A stretch of DNA of 64,000 bases from an uncultured Pseudomonadota bacterium (GCA_949295915.1 CASFNB010000005.1:1-64000), one strand, 5' to 3'; numbered from the stretch's first letter, positions 1 to 8,983 are shown. Translations and numbers: made by a program. The notes: generated by a model not told the origin, from the letters alone.

Positions 1-102
1 GTAACTTTGAAGGCGAAAAAAATTTTAGTGTACAAAGAAGTACATGAATTTTTTGAGACCGCACAAAGTTGCTTTAGTTACCCATTATACGAACTTTTAT
101 TT

Positions 103-423
103 TTAGATTTGCATGTTGAAAATAGACTGATAAGCCTTTATCGCGGTGTCGCGGAAAGCAACAACCGTATCCAAAGCCACCTCGGCATTAGAAACGGCAA
201 GAGCCACATCTTGCACGCTGGCTTTGCCCTGAATGCCGGCAATGGTAACCTGCTCGGCCTGATTACCTAAATTTTGAGCTTCTTCAATACTTGATTTGAC
301 CATATCGGAAAAAGTAGAACCGGTCACTTGCACCGGAGCTGTTTCTTTGGCGGGAGTTTGCGCCCCTATTCTGCTGAGAGCGGCTTGATAAGCATTGAGA
401 GCACTGGAAATATTACTAACCAC
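103..423 (-). CDS. fliE: Flagellar hook-basal body protein FliE
   Basis: FliE joins the MS ring to the proximal rod of the flagellar basal body and is needed early in type III export of rod proteins. The 106-residue length is typical. The C-terminal half, from SFSDMVKSSIEEAQ through VQDVALAVSNAEVALDTVVAFRDTAIKAYQ, is the conserved amphipathic FliE region. The start is GTG at 423, preceded by AAGGAG at a good distance. It is the last of three minus-strand genes (flgB, flgC, fliE), only 15 bases after flgC, so the three are probably cotranscribed. The next 102 bases to the window edge hold no gene that I can see. Confidence 0.95.
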   Translation of the reverse strand: MVSNISSALNAYQAALSRIGAQTPAKETAPVQVTGSTFSDMVKSSIEEAQNLGNQAEQVTIAGIQGKASVQDVALAVSNAEVALDTVVAFRDTAIKAYQSIFNMQI

Positions 424-438
424 GATTATAACTCCTTA

Positions 439-849
439 TTACTTCAAAATATCCAAAACTTTAGAATTCATATCTCGCGCGGTCTGCACCATGGTAAGAT
501 TAGCTTCATAGGCACGTTGCGCTTCTTTCATATCCATCATTTCAACCAGAGTATTGACATTGGGCATGGAAACATATCCCTGTTCGTCTGCTGCCGGATG
601 ATTTGGGGCATATTTTTTAACAAATGGGGATTGATCTTTGATAACTTTGTCAACTTTGACCATTTCGGCACCGGTCTTTTTATCGATATAATTTTTGAAA
701 GTAACCACCTGACGACGATACGGATCTTCGCCTTCACGAATACCGACCGATTCGGCATTAGCCATATTTTCGGAGATAATGCGCAAACGCTCGCTTTGAG
801 CTTTCATACCGGAAACGGCAATATCGGAAGTAACAGACAAATCGCTCAT
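439..849 (-). CDS. flgC: Flagellar proximal rod protein FlgC
   Basis: FlgC is a proximal rod subunit of the flagellum, exported by the flagellar type III apparatus. The N-terminus (MKAQSERLRIISENMANAES) is the conserved rod/hook N-terminal helix with the usual ISENMANA motif. The C-terminus (EAQRAYEANLTMVQTARDM) is the matching coiled-coil end with a canonical YEAN motif. The length of 136 residues is normal. A GGAG sequence lies about 11 bases before the ATG. It sits between flgB (14-base gap) and fliE (15-base gap), the standard order in Alphaproteobacteria. Confidence 0.96.
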   Translation of the reverse strand: MSDLSVTSDIAVSGMKAQSERLRIISENMANAESVGIREGEDPYRRQVVTFKNYIDKKTGAEMVKVDKVIKDQSPFVKKYAPNHPAADEQGYVSMPNVNTLVEMMDMKEAQRAYEANLTMVQTARDMNSKVLDILK

Positions 850-863
850 AAAATATCGCTCCG

Positions 864-1289
864 TTAAATATTAATTTTAGTGTTGGCATTCTTAATCATA
901 TTTTGATAAGAATTATAAATTGTAATCATACGATTATACTCACCGCTAGCTTTGTTGGCTTGGTTAAGTTGATCTTCAATAATCACTCCGTTACCGTCAA
1001 TCGTCAGCGGAGAAGATGGTTTTGGAGTATAAACCACAAATTCACCGCCATCAGACTTTTTAACGGCATTATCATGAGTAAGATGCTTAGGATTGGTTGT
1101 CACCATTTCAAGCTTTGGTGTCTGCATATCAGCCAAAGCATTTTTAAAATCGGGTTCAGCAACTTCCTTGGGCAAATAATTGGGCGTTGTTGAATTAGCA
1201 ATATTTTCTGCGGCCACACGTTCTTTAGCGGCTTGAAAACGCATATTTTTTTTAATCAAATCAACAACTTGCAGATTATTTAAATCCAT
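864..1289 (-). CDS. flgB: Flagellar proximal rod protein FlgB
   Basis: FlgB is the rod subunit that assembles next to FliE. The protein starts MDLNNLQVVDLIKKNMRFQA and carries the rod-family motif VAAENIANSTTPNYLPKEV near residue 30. The C-terminal helix is EYNRMITIYNSYQNMIKNA. I chose the ATG at 1289 because GGGG lies six bases upstream. An in-frame TTG at 1301 is possible but less likely. It is the first gene of the flgB-flgC-fliE run. The promoter should lie between 1290 and 1424, a region shared with a divergent FlhB-like gene, which suggests shared flagellar control. Confidence 0.93.
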   Translation of the reverse strand: MDLNNLQVVDLIKKNMRFQAAKERVAAENIANSTTPNYLPKEVAEPDFKNALADMQTPKLEMVTTNPKHLTHDNAVKKSDGGEFVVYTPKPSSPLTIDGNGVIIEDQLNQANKASGEYNRMITIYNSYQNMIKNANTKINI

Positions 1290-1424
1290 TTTATTCCCCA
1301 AACATTATGATTTTGTATCCCACACAAAAATCTAATGCAAAAACCGTGCCTTAATTATAAAGTTCTTGCCAACTTTTCCCCAAAAGTTTATACTTTTACA
1401 AGAACCAATAAAAAGGCAACGCTT

Positions 1425-1748
1425 ATGTCTGAAAAAGATATTAATGAAAGATTAAGAAATAGCAATCAAGAAAACAGCTTGTCCACAGATTATGCCGTTG
1501 CTTTGGGCTATGAACCGGAAAAAGATAACGCCCCAAAAGTTTTGGCCAAAGGTCAAGGTCACGTCGCACAAAAAATCATTCAAATCGCCATTGATGAAGG
1601 CATTGAAATAAGAAAAGATGCCGATTTGTTACAAATTTTAAAAGCCGTGGATATCGATAGCGAAATTCCGATTGAAGCCTTTTCTGCCGTAGCCGAAATT
1701 ATCTCTTATATTTACAAAGAAAACGGCAAAGAAATCAGCAAAGATTAA
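1425..1748 (+). CDS. FlhB C-terminal-domain-like protein (export switch homologue without membrane domain)
   Basis: The 107-residue protein matches only the cytoplasmic domain of FlhB/YscU-type export switch proteins: DYAVALGYEP, then PKVLAKGQGHVAQKIIQIAIDEGI, then EIPIEAFSAVAEIISYIY. There is no transmembrane part. The autocleavage NPTH that normally precedes YAVAL is replaced by LSTD, so cleavage is not expected. Such stand-alone FlhB-C proteins occur in flagellated Proteobacteria and may affect export substrate switching. The ATG at 1425 is chosen because AAAAGG precedes it and homology begins shortly after; an upstream in-frame ATG at 1335 would add a non-conserved tail. It is divergent from flgB. 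Its stop codon overlaps the convergent rRNA methyltransferase stop by four bases (TTAA). Confidence 0.85.
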   Translation: MSEKDINERLRNSNQENSLSTDYAVALGYEPEKDNAPKVLAKGQGHVAQKIIQIAIDEGIEIRKDADLLQILKAVDIDSEIPIEAFSAVAEIISYIYKENGKEISKD

Positions 1749-2968
1749 GCTAATTTTTCCATCACGCAGATAAAGAATCCGTCCGTTTCGGTTGTGAGCG
1801 GAGAAAGGCGCAGATATTTTTCCGAATGATATGGATAAGGCGCATCAATTTTGCTTTCCCAAAGTTTTTTAATATTTACGGGATGCACGGTCGGATTATT
1901 TTGTAAAAACGCAGCAATTATTTCCTCATTTTCTTCATTCAAAATTGAGCATGTGATATAGATGATTCGTCCGCCTACTTTAGTCTTTTCATAAGCGGTT
2001 TGCAAAATGTCAATCTGAATGTGATTGAGTTTATCAATCATATTTTGATTAAGGCGGAACTTTGCATCGGGAGAACGACGCCACGTTCCTGTTCCCGAGC
2101 AAGGTGCATCGACAACGAAACGGTCAAAATTGTTATCTGATGTTGCCACAAAATCCATCAGTTCAATATTGCTGATATGCAAGCGTTCCATTCGAGGCTT
2201 GATAGCCATTAAGCGCTTTTTTTCAATATCATGGGCCAGAATATGCCCTTTATTCTGTAAGATATAAGCCATAGCCAAACTTTTACCGCCGGCACCGCAG
2301 CAATAATCGATAATTTTGTGTTCGGGCTTAACATCACATAAAATCGCGGCAATTTGCGAAGCTTCGTCCTGAATTTCAATTTCACCTTCTCGATAAGCGA
2401 TGCAATTTCCGAGCGGAATACGTCGTAAAGAACGAATTCCATAAGGAGAATATGGTGTCGGCAACACTTCAAAACCTTCGGCTTTAAGTTTTTCCAAAAC
2501 CCCTTCCCGATTTTTGACATTGATACGAAAATCAGCTTCTGCCGGTTCATTTAAAGATTTAAGTAAGCGCACATCTTGCACTTTTTTATAAAGCCATTCG
2601 GGGGTTTCGGCTTCAACAAACGGCGGATAAACCTCTTCATTATCCTTCTTGAGCCAATCTTTTTCTTCCGATGTCAGAGCAGAAGGACAATATTGCAAAC
2701 CGCTGAAAATCTCATCGATATTTTCACCTTTTTGTTTAAGATAGGTCAGCAAAATTTTGCGATATTCTTTTGAGCGCGCATCAAATTCCAACTTCATGCG
2801 ATTACGAATAATCATCCACACCGTATCGGTAATAAAACGTCTGTCTTTGGAGCCGATATACTTGCGAGCTTTCAAATAAGCATCAATAATTCCATCAGCC
2901 GGTTTAAGGTCTTTGAAAATTTCGCCGATAAGTTCTAAAACGGCCTGATAGCGCGCGCCTTGCTGCAT
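1745..2968 (-). CDS. RsmB/NOP2/Sun-family RNA (cytosine-5) methyltransferase
   Basis: This is a SAM-dependent rRNA m5C methyltransferase of the RsmB (Fmu/Sun) family, which in characterised members modifies 16S rRNA C967. The 407 residues hold an N-terminal NusB-like helical part, then the Rossmann methyltransferase fold. Motif I is IDYCCGAGGKSLAMA, the first catalytic-cysteine motif is VDAPCSGTGTWRRSPDAK, and the second is IYITCSILNEEN. The start at 2968 lies immediately after the DUF1653 gene stop, so the two are translationally close. It belongs to a minus-strand run with rlmE, giving two rRNA methyltransferases in one operon. The exact target base is not shown by the sequence, so no gene symbol is assigned. 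Confidence 0.9.
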   Translation of the reverse strand: MQQGARYQAVLELIGEIFKDLKPADGIIDAYLKARKYIGSKDRRFITDTVWMIIRNRMKLEFDARSKEYRKILLTYLKQKGENIDEIFSGLQYCPSALTSEEKDWLKKDNEEVYPPFVEAETPEWLYKKVQDVRLLKSLNEPAEADFRINVKNREGVLEKLKAEGFEVLPTPYSPYGIRSLRRIPLGNCIAYREGEIEIQDEASQIAAILCDVKPEHKIIDYCCGAGGKSLAMAYILQNKGHILAHDIEKKRLMAIKPRMERLHISNIELMDFVATSDNNFDRFVVDAPCSGTGTWRRSPDAKFRLNQNMIDKLNHIQIDILQTAYEKTKVGGRIIYITCSILNEENEEIIAAFLQNNPTVHPVNIKKLWESKIDAPYPYHSEKYLRLSPLTTETDGFFICVMEKLA

Positions 2969-3175
2969 TTATCTGTCTTCCCAAAGTTCAAAACGAGGTT
3001 TGCCGTTGGGAAGCTCATCTTCAAACATATTCAAAGGACGCGCCCAAATTTGCGCCTTATTTTTAACATTGCAATAAATGACCAATTCTTCTTTGGTTTC
3101 GGTATGTGTTGCCACTTCCAAAACCAAATATAAGTTGCCTTTATAGTGCTTGTAAATTTGTCCGCGATGTACCAT
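2969..3175 (-). CDS. DUF1653 domain protein
   Basis: This small soluble protein of 68 residues is essentially one DUF1653 domain. The recognisable pattern is RGQIYKHYKGNLYLVLEVATHTETKEELVIY, and the C-terminus is WARPLNMFEDEL..GKPRFE. The function of the family is unknown. It often appears as a stand-alone small protein in Proteobacteria and Firmicutes. It lies six bases after rlmE and directly before the RsmB-like gene, so it is probably cotranslated with rRNA-modification genes, which is only a weak hint at a translation-related role. Confidence 0.85.
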   Translation of the reverse strand: MVHRGQIYKHYKGNLYLVLEVATHTETKEELVIYCNVKNKAQIWARPLNMFEDELPNGKPRFELWEDR

Positions 3176-3181
3176 AATTCT

Positions 3182-3883
3182 TTACTCCTGAATATCTTTT
3201 TTGAAACCGACAGCGACCAAATATTCCTCAGGCGACCCTTGACGGCTGGCATCCGGCTTGGCATGGGAAACTTTTTTGAAACGCTTTTTAATATCATTCA
3301 ACAAACCGGCTTCAGCCCCGCCTTTGAAAACTTTGGCAATAAAAATACCATCTTCGGCCAAAACCTCTTTGGCAAATTCATAAGCAATTTCCACCAAAGC
3401 AATCGTACGCAAATGGTCGGTTTGTTGGTGACCGGTTGTATTGGCCGCCATATCGCTCATCACAATATCTGCCTCCCCGTTCAAAAGTTCTTTCAATTTG
3501 TCGGCAGCTTCCGGCTCGGTAAAATCTTGGCAAATGAGCGTTGCACCGTTAATCGGTTCGGCTTCCAAAATATCAATACCCACAACCTTACCCGTGCCTT
3601 TGTTGCGTTCAACGGCAACTTGTGTCCACCCTCCGGGAGCGCACCCCAAATCGACTATTGTTTTTCCCTTGCCTAAAAAATGGAATTTTTCATCCAACTG
3701 AATGAGCTTAAAAGCCGCACGAGAACGGTATCCCAAACGTTTAGATTCGGCAACATATGGATCATTAAGCTGACGTTCCAACCAACGGTTAGAAGATTTA
3801 TCTCTGTATTTTGCCGTTTTAACACGCACGGTCAGTTGGTGTCGACCGCGAATTTCCTTGGCTGATTTTGTTAACTTTACCAT
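3182..3883 (-). CDS. rlmE: 23S rRNA 2'-O-methyltransferase RlmE (FtsJ/RrmJ)
   Basis: RlmE methylates the 2'-O of U2552 in 23S rRNA during late 50S assembly. The sequence shows SRAAFKLIQLDEKFHFL, then SAM-binding VDLGCAPGGWTQVA, then DIVMSDMAANTTGH, and a C-terminal AKPDASRQGSPEEYLVAVGFK that contains the last catalytic region. I chose ATG at 3883 because AGGA lies eight bases upstream and the alphaproteobacterial N-terminus normally begins near KLTKSAKEIRGRHQLTV. The open frame extends to 3937 but without support. The start lies inside the 3' end of the upstream Ppx/GppA gene (65-base overlap), consistent with translational coupling. Ppx/GppA next to RlmE is a common alphaproteobacterial arrangement. 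Confidence 0.95.
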   Translation of the reverse strand: MVKLTKSAKEIRGRHQLTVRVKTAKYRDKSSNRWLERQLNDPYVAESKRLGYRSRAAFKLIQLDEKFHFLGKGKTIVDLGCAPGGWTQVAVERNKGTGKVVGIDILEAEPINGATLICQDFTEPEAADKLKELLNGEADIVMSDMAANTTGHQQTDHLRTIALVEIAYEFAKEVLAEDGIFIAKVFKGGAEAGLLNDIKKRFKKVSHAKPDASRQGSPEEYLVAVGFKKDIQE

Positions 3884-4832
3884 GATTTTTCCTATTATAT
3901 TCATCAATAAGCTCGGAAACGATTCCGTCTTTTGCACTCTTTAATGAGGCTGTAATTTCCTGAGCTCCCAAACAATCATAAATGGTTTTGAAAATAACGC
4001 AAGCAGCCGTAAAAATGGTGGAACGTTTCTGACCGATATATAGATTTTCCATCATTTGTTCACGTGTAAGTTTGTAAATACCGGCAATTTGTTCATCAAT
4101 ATCCTTACATTGAATAACATGTCCGTCTGCTTTATCCCGATCATATTTGCCAAATTTTTCAATCATGGAAACATAACGCAGCGGCGTACTTGATGTTGCC
4201 ACGAAACAAACTTTATCTCTGATTTCATCAAGTTTTGAATCTTTTACAAAATCATTGGCAAAGCGGGCAATTTCATCATGCAGCTTTTGTGCTTTTTCCG
4301 GATTATATTCCACCAGATCAAAAGCCTCGGAAGAATTGCGTGCGCCCCATGGGATGGATATCGTATGTATGATTTTGGGATTTTTGGTATTGGTTGCCAA
4401 AGTGATTTCCGTTGACCCTCCTCCCAAATCATATAAAACCACATATTCGGTTTTGTCGCAAACGTGCTCTAACGCACCTTTCAAATTCAAACGCGCTTCT
4501 TCATAGCCGTCAATCACTTCAATTTTTATCATTGATTCATGATAAACTTTGTCGATAAATTCTTGCGAATTTTGTGCCATTCGACAAGAGGCCGTAGCAA
4601 TAGCTCGTGTTTTGATAATGTGGTATCTATCCATGATTTGTTTGAGTTTATAAAAGCACTCCAGTCCTCGGTTCATGGCTTCAGGTGTAAACTTCATATG
4701 TTCATACATGCCTTCGCCGAGTTTAACTGAATATGCCTCGCTGAACAAATATTTTTTATGTTGATCGGCAATAAGCAAGCGGCAAGAATTTGTCCCTAAA
4801 TCAATGGCGGCAAAGCATTTATTTTTTGTCAT
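3819..4832 (-). CDS. Ppx/GppA-family phosphatase (second of a tandem pair)
   Basis: The protein belongs to the exopolyphosphatase / pppGpp phosphatase family (ASKHA fold), which hydrolyses polyphosphate or guanosine pentaphosphate. It shows the phosphate-1 motif FAAIDLGTNSCRLLIAD at the N-terminus and the phosphate-2 motif VVLYDLGGGSTEITLA. At about 337 residues it contains only the two N-terminal lobes and lacks the C-terminal HD-type domain of E. coli Ppx/GppA. The ATG at 4832 is chosen because a purine-rich GGAAGGAAG precedes it. It overlaps the upstream paralogue by 14 bases and the downstream rlmE by 65 bases. The two copies are clearly diverged. Which substrate each uses cannot be told from sequence. 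Confidence 0.9.
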   Translation of the reverse strand: MTKNKCFAAIDLGTNSCRLLIADQHKKYLFSEAYSVKLGEGMYEHMKFTPEAMNRGLECFYKLKQIMDRYHIIKTRAIATASCRMAQNSQEFIDKVYHESMIKIEVIDGYEEARLNLKGALEHVCDKTEYVVLYDLGGGSTEITLATNTKNPKIIHTISIPWGARNSSEAFDLVEYNPEKAQKLHDEIARFANDFVKDSKLDEIRDKVCFVATSSTPLRYVSMIEKFGKYDRDKADGHVIQCKDIDEQIAGIYKLTREQMMENLYIGQKRSTIFTAACVIFKTIYDCLGAQEITASLKSAKDGIVSELIDEYNRKNHGKVNKISQGNSRSTPTDRAC

Positions 4833-5928
4833 TGTTAAACTTCCTTCCTTTTCTTGCAAAAGGATAACGTCTTTTTCTGTTCATCTGTTTACGGTTTGTA
4901 TTTTGTGCGTGCATCAAATCGAGTAAAATTCCTTCTCGGATTCCCCTATCGGCAACGGTAATTTCGGCGATTGGCCAAAAAGAGCAAAGAGCTTCGATTA
5001 TAGCGCATCCGGCAATAGTCAAATCAGCTTTTTGCGCACCGATACAAGCGTGCTTACGACGTCCTTCATCCCCCATTCGTTTAATTTTATTAATTGCGCG
5101 TTCAATATCTTGTCGGCTGATTGACAAACCATCGACGGCAGAACGATTATAACGCGGCAAATTAAGGTGCACAGCGCCCAAAACCGTAACAGTTCCGGAA
5201 GTACCGATAATTTGAATTTCTTGATTGCGTATGGCTTCGCTGATTTGATATTTTTCTTCAAACTCAGATAAAATTTTATGCGTACGTTCAATAATGGTAT
5301 TATACGCCAAATCAGTCATCTCTTGAGCAGGGAAAGCTTCGGAAACGGTAACCACACCATAAGGAAGAGAAACAAACCCTTCAATAAAAGTCTTACCGCT
5401 GTTTGTTACTCTGGCCAGAGAAATTTCCGAAGAACCGCCACCGATATCAAACACAAGTGCACGTTTAATATTGCGATTCAAGAGAGGAATGCAGCCGACA
5501 ACAGCCAATCGAGATTCTTCTTTGGAGGAAATAATCTCAATATTCAAACCGGTTTCTCTTTTAACCGCATCAATAAACTCTTTACAGTTCACCGCGCGAC
5601 GGCAAGCTGCGGTTGCCACATAGCGTCCTTTATAAATCGGCGCATATTCCGCCAACACTCCGGCACACACCTTCAAAGCTCCGATAGTGCGTTTGATAGC
5701 CGGACGAGAAAGTTCATTGTCTTTGATAATGCCCTCACCCAAGCGGGTGATTCTTGAAAAAGTCTCCACAATTCTAAACGAACTGGGTGTTGGTGTGGCA
5801 ATCACCAAACGACAAGAATTTGTCCCTAAATCAATAGCCGCATAGTTTTTTGTCTCAAAAAAAGAAGGGCTATTTTTTCTATCGCTGTATGGCTTTATAT
5901 TATTTTGTTTTTTTCGCCATTTTTGCAT
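4819..5928 (-). CDS. Ppx/GppA-family phosphatase (first of a tandem pair)
   Basis: This is a second Ppx/GppA-family phosphatase, 369 residues, with YAAIDLGTNSCRLVIA near residue 30 and RALVFDIGGGSSEISLARV in the middle. A conserved glutamate region (SSKEESRLAVVGC) is also present. The basic N-terminal tail (MQKWRKKQNNIKPYSDRK) and basic C-terminal tail (NRKQMNRKRRYPFARKGRK) are unusual and could bind polyphosphate or nucleic acid; that is inference. It is the first gene of the run Ppx/GppA - Ppx/GppA - rlmE - DUF1653 - RsmB-like. The 125-base gap from ccrM should contain the operon promoter. Confidence 0.9.
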   Translation of the reverse strand: MQKWRKKQNNIKPYSDRKNSPSFFETKNYAAIDLGTNSCRLVIATPTPSSFRIVETFSRITRLGEGIIKDNELSRPAIKRTIGALKVCAGVLAEYAPIYKGRYVATAACRRAVNCKEFIDAVKRETGLNIEIISSKEESRLAVVGCIPLLNRNIKRALVFDIGGGSSEISLARVTNSGKTFIEGFVSLPYGVVTVSEAFPAQEMTDLAYNTIIERTHKILSEFEEKYQISEAIRNQEIQIIGTSGTVTVLGAVHLNLPRYNRSAVDGLSISRQDIERAINKIKRMGDEGRRKHACIGAQKADLTIAGCAIIEALCSFWPIAEITVADRGIREGILLDLMHAQNTNRKQMNRKRRYPFARKGRKFNNDKK

Positions 5929-6020
5929 TAATTTTCAATTCATTAGTTAATTATAAAATACTATTGATTTTATAATGTCCGATTTTTGTTCTAAGAGCAA
6001 GTATTTTTTATCACTTAAGC

Positions 6021-6050
6021 AAAAAAAATCGGGGAACATTCCCCGATTTT
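6021..6050 (-). terminator. Intrinsic terminator of ccrM
   Basis: Read on the minus strand, AAATCGGGGAA pairs with TTCCCCGATTT around a tiny loop and is followed by a run of T. It lies immediately after the ccrM stop at 6054. Confidence 0.85.
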
Positions 6051-6053
6051 GAA

Positions 6054-7157
<1,104 letters not shown>

Positions 7158-7335
7158 TCAACCGTTTTATTGTTAAATTATCTTATGAGGACAGTATCGT
7201 AAAATTTGGTTATAAATTTATTAACATTGACAAAAAAAATTGACTTTTTAAAAAAATATTTTTTTATTTACACAAAATCAATGAGATAAAAAATATACTT
7301 TTATCTTTTTAGACATTTTTTTCAGAATAAAATAC

Positions 7336-7364
7336 AAAAAAAAGCATTCCGAAGAATGCTTTTT
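7336..7364 (-). terminator. Intrinsic terminator after the 7.4-7.9 kb gene
   Basis: On the minus strand, AAAGCATTC - TTCG - GAATGCTTT forms a nine-base-pair stem closed by a stable UUCG tetraloop, followed by T residues. It lies just downstream of the hypothetical gene stop at 7378. Confidence 0.9.
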
Positions 7365-7377
7365 GTTAAGATTTTTT

Positions 7378-7950
7378 TTAAAAAGTTCGCCTCTTCTGTT
7401 GAGGTTTGGGATGAAACTTAGCATCAAAAATTTGGATAACGATATTTGCCGGCAAATCATACTTAATATTAAGCCGAGATGATAATTCTATAATAGTCTC
7501 GTCCATATTTTGCGCAATCAAAAGCGTCAACAAAGCCCAATATTGTTCTCCGTAAAAACATCCAACATGTTTCTCAAAGAAGGCAACAGCTTTCTGTAAA
7601 AAGTCCTTTTTATCGGCCGCAAAATCGACTAGCATATACATACAGCTGAACCAAAGCCGCAAATTCATCCCATCTTTTTCTTCAACATCTAAAGATATAA
7701 ACTTTGATGCCAATTCGGCTTCACGCATTTCAACATATATATTTACGGCTTCAAGATTCTCAAAAATGCTGAAAGCATCAACCTGCTGCCATATACAGTT
7801 CTTATCCATGGAACGAATTGCGTTAAGCTGAGCGTGAATAACATCAGAACAAAATCCCGATCTCAGATAAGGGAAGAGCTCCAAATAATTATTGGCAATA
7901 AAATAAATTCTCGCCACCTCGCCTAAAAATAGATCTTTTTTCATAAACAT
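7378..7950 (-). CDS. Hypothetical protein, helical, 188-190 aa
   Basis: I do not recognise this protein. It is predicted to be soluble and mostly helical, with many leucine, alanine and aromatic residues, for example AVAFFEKHVGCFYGEQYWALLTLLIAQNM, and a basic tail (KPQQKRRTF). There is no signal peptide or membrane segment. Two ATG codons (7950 and 7944) are possible. Neither has a Shine-Dalgarno sequence: the leader is only A and T near the start, a feature shared with several other orphan genes here. A promoter overlapping the rnhB terminator lies upstream and a UUCG terminator downstream, so it is a single-gene unit. Confidence 0.75.
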   Translation of the reverse strand: MFMKKDLFLGEVARIYFIANNYLELFPYLRSGFCSDVIHAQLNAIRSMDKNCIWQQVDAFSIFENLEAVNIYVEMREAELASKFISLDVEEKDGMNLRLWFSCMYMLVDFAADKKDFLQKAVAFFEKHVGCFYGEQYWALLTLLIAQNMDETIIELSSRLNIKYDLPANIVIQIFDAKFHPKPQQKRRTF

Positions 7951-7985
7951 AATTTTTAAAGGATTAATAATTTTGAATTGAGGCG

Positions 7986-8014
7986 AAAGTACAAAAAAAT
8001 AAGCATTTTGTCAA
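7986..8014 (-). promoter_or_regulatory. Putative sigma-70 promoter inside the rnhB terminator
   Basis: On the minus strand TTGACA (8009-8014) is followed 17 bases later by TACTTT (7986-7991), a perfect -35 with a weak -10. The -35 lies in the hairpin loop of the rnhB terminator. Transcription would start about 30 bases before the ATG of the hypothetical gene. Confidence 0.5.
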
Positions 8015-8020
8015 ATGCTT
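7991..8020 (-). terminator. Intrinsic terminator of rnhB
   Basis: On the minus strand AAGCATTT - GACA - AAATGCTT is followed by ATTTTTTT. The hairpin begins within the rnhB stop codon, so coding sequence and terminator overlap. Confidence 0.85.
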
Positions 8021-8654
8021 ATTTCATAAACGCTTGTATCGGTTTGTAAGATTTTCGGTGCTCGTCGCATACTCCATGCTCCTTCAATCCGTCAATATGC
8101 AGCTTTGTCCCGTAACCGGCATTTTTTTCAAATCCGTAATACGGATATTTTTGTGCCAAATTTTGCATCAAATAATCTCGATAAACTTTGGCCACGATTG
8201 ACGCTGCCGAAACCGACATTGATAAAGCATCCCCTTTGATTATGGTCTGGGTAGCACAAGGAAAATCTTTCGGATTTTGGTTTCCGTCAATCAAAGCAAA
8301 TTTCGGCTGTTTATCCAATTTTTGATAAGCACGTTTCATCGCCAAAAATGTTGCTTGCAATATATTCAAGCTGTCAATCTCCTTTGCACTGGCTTCACCG
8401 ATTCCTATGGAAATGTTACCTTTGGCTTGTTCTTCAAGCAACAAAGCATAAAGTTTTTCACGTTTCTTAGCCGAAAGTTTTTTAGAATCATTGAGTTCAC
8501 GTAAAAGCTCGGCTTTTTCATGACGATTATGAAACACCACCGCACCGGCCACAACCGGGCCGGCCCAAGGTCCTCGTCCGGCTTCATCAATTCCGACCAC
8601 TTCATCGTTATAGTTATCTTCAAAAGCAAAATCAGGCATATTTTTATCAATCAT
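8019..8654 (-). CDS. rnhB: Ribonuclease HII
   Basis: RNase HII cleaves the RNA part of RNA-DNA hybrids and starts removal of single ribonucleotides from DNA. The signature GIDEAGRGPWAGPVVAGAVVF gives the first catalytic Asp and Glu (residues 23-24 from my start). LIDGNQNP supplies the next acidic residue, and SVSAASIVAKVYRD plus YGFEKNAGYGTKLHIDGL give the rest. The ATG at 8654 forms an ATGA overlap with the stop of the upstream Cys-rich gene, so the two are probably translationally coupled; the frame is open to 8729 but homology starts later. The length of 211 residues is normal. The last gene of a lipoprotein / Cys-rich protein / rnhB unit. Confidence 0.95.
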   Translation of the reverse strand: MIDKNMPDFAFEDNYNDEVVGIDEAGRGPWAGPVVAGAVVFHNRHEKAELLRELNDSKKLSAKKREKLYALLLEEQAKGNISIGIGEASAKEIDSLNILQATFLAMKRAYQKLDKQPKFALIDGNQNPKDFPCATQTIIKGDALSMSVSAASIVAKVYRDYLMQNLAQKYPYYGFEKNAGYGTKLHIDGLKEHGVCDEHRKSYKPIQAFMK

Positions 8655-8983
8655 TTGGTACAAGGAACACTCGGAGGCAAACAACGTCCGTTGCAATCGT
8701 ACAAAATCTGATTCGGCGGACAAACACATTTCTGATTAATACAAACTTTTCCGCCGCGGCAAGAGGGATTACAACGCGTTGCCTCCGGACATCCCCAACA
8801 TAGCACATTTTTATAAACCACTTTTGTCGGACTTTTGCACATGGATGGAAAAGATGCCGTCCGCCCGATTTCCCAACAAATTTTATCAAGCTGGCGCATT
8901 TTTCCCTGAAGTGTACTTGTATTAACCAAAGCATGCGCTTCAAAAGATAACAACAGGCAAAAGACCGACAAAAGTTTAAGCAT
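8651..8983 (-). CDS. Small secreted cysteine-rich protein
   Basis: A 110-residue protein with a signal peptide (MLKLLSVFCLLLSFEAHA) and about 90 mature residues containing twelve cysteines. Most are in the C-terminal half, with spacing like EGF or trypsin-inhibitor-like (TIL) modules: LCWGC, RCNPSC, KVCINQKCVCPP, YDCNGRCLPP, VPC. I infer an exported, disulfide-rich protein; inhibitor, toxin or adhesin roles are all possible and none is shown. It overlaps rnhB by four bases (ATGA) and starts nine bases after a lipoprotein gene. Coupling of such a protein to rnhB is odd and may be only positional. Confidence 0.75.
   Translation of the reverse strand: MLKLLSVFCLLLSFEAHALVNTSTLQGKMRQLDKICWEIGRTASFPSMCKSPTKVVYKNVLCWGCPEATRCNPSCRGGKVCINQKCVCPPNQILYDCNGRCLPPSVPCTK

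Noticed and set aside
3146-3676. A 176-aa plus-strand open frame
   Set aside because: Antisense to rlmE, with no SD or domain.
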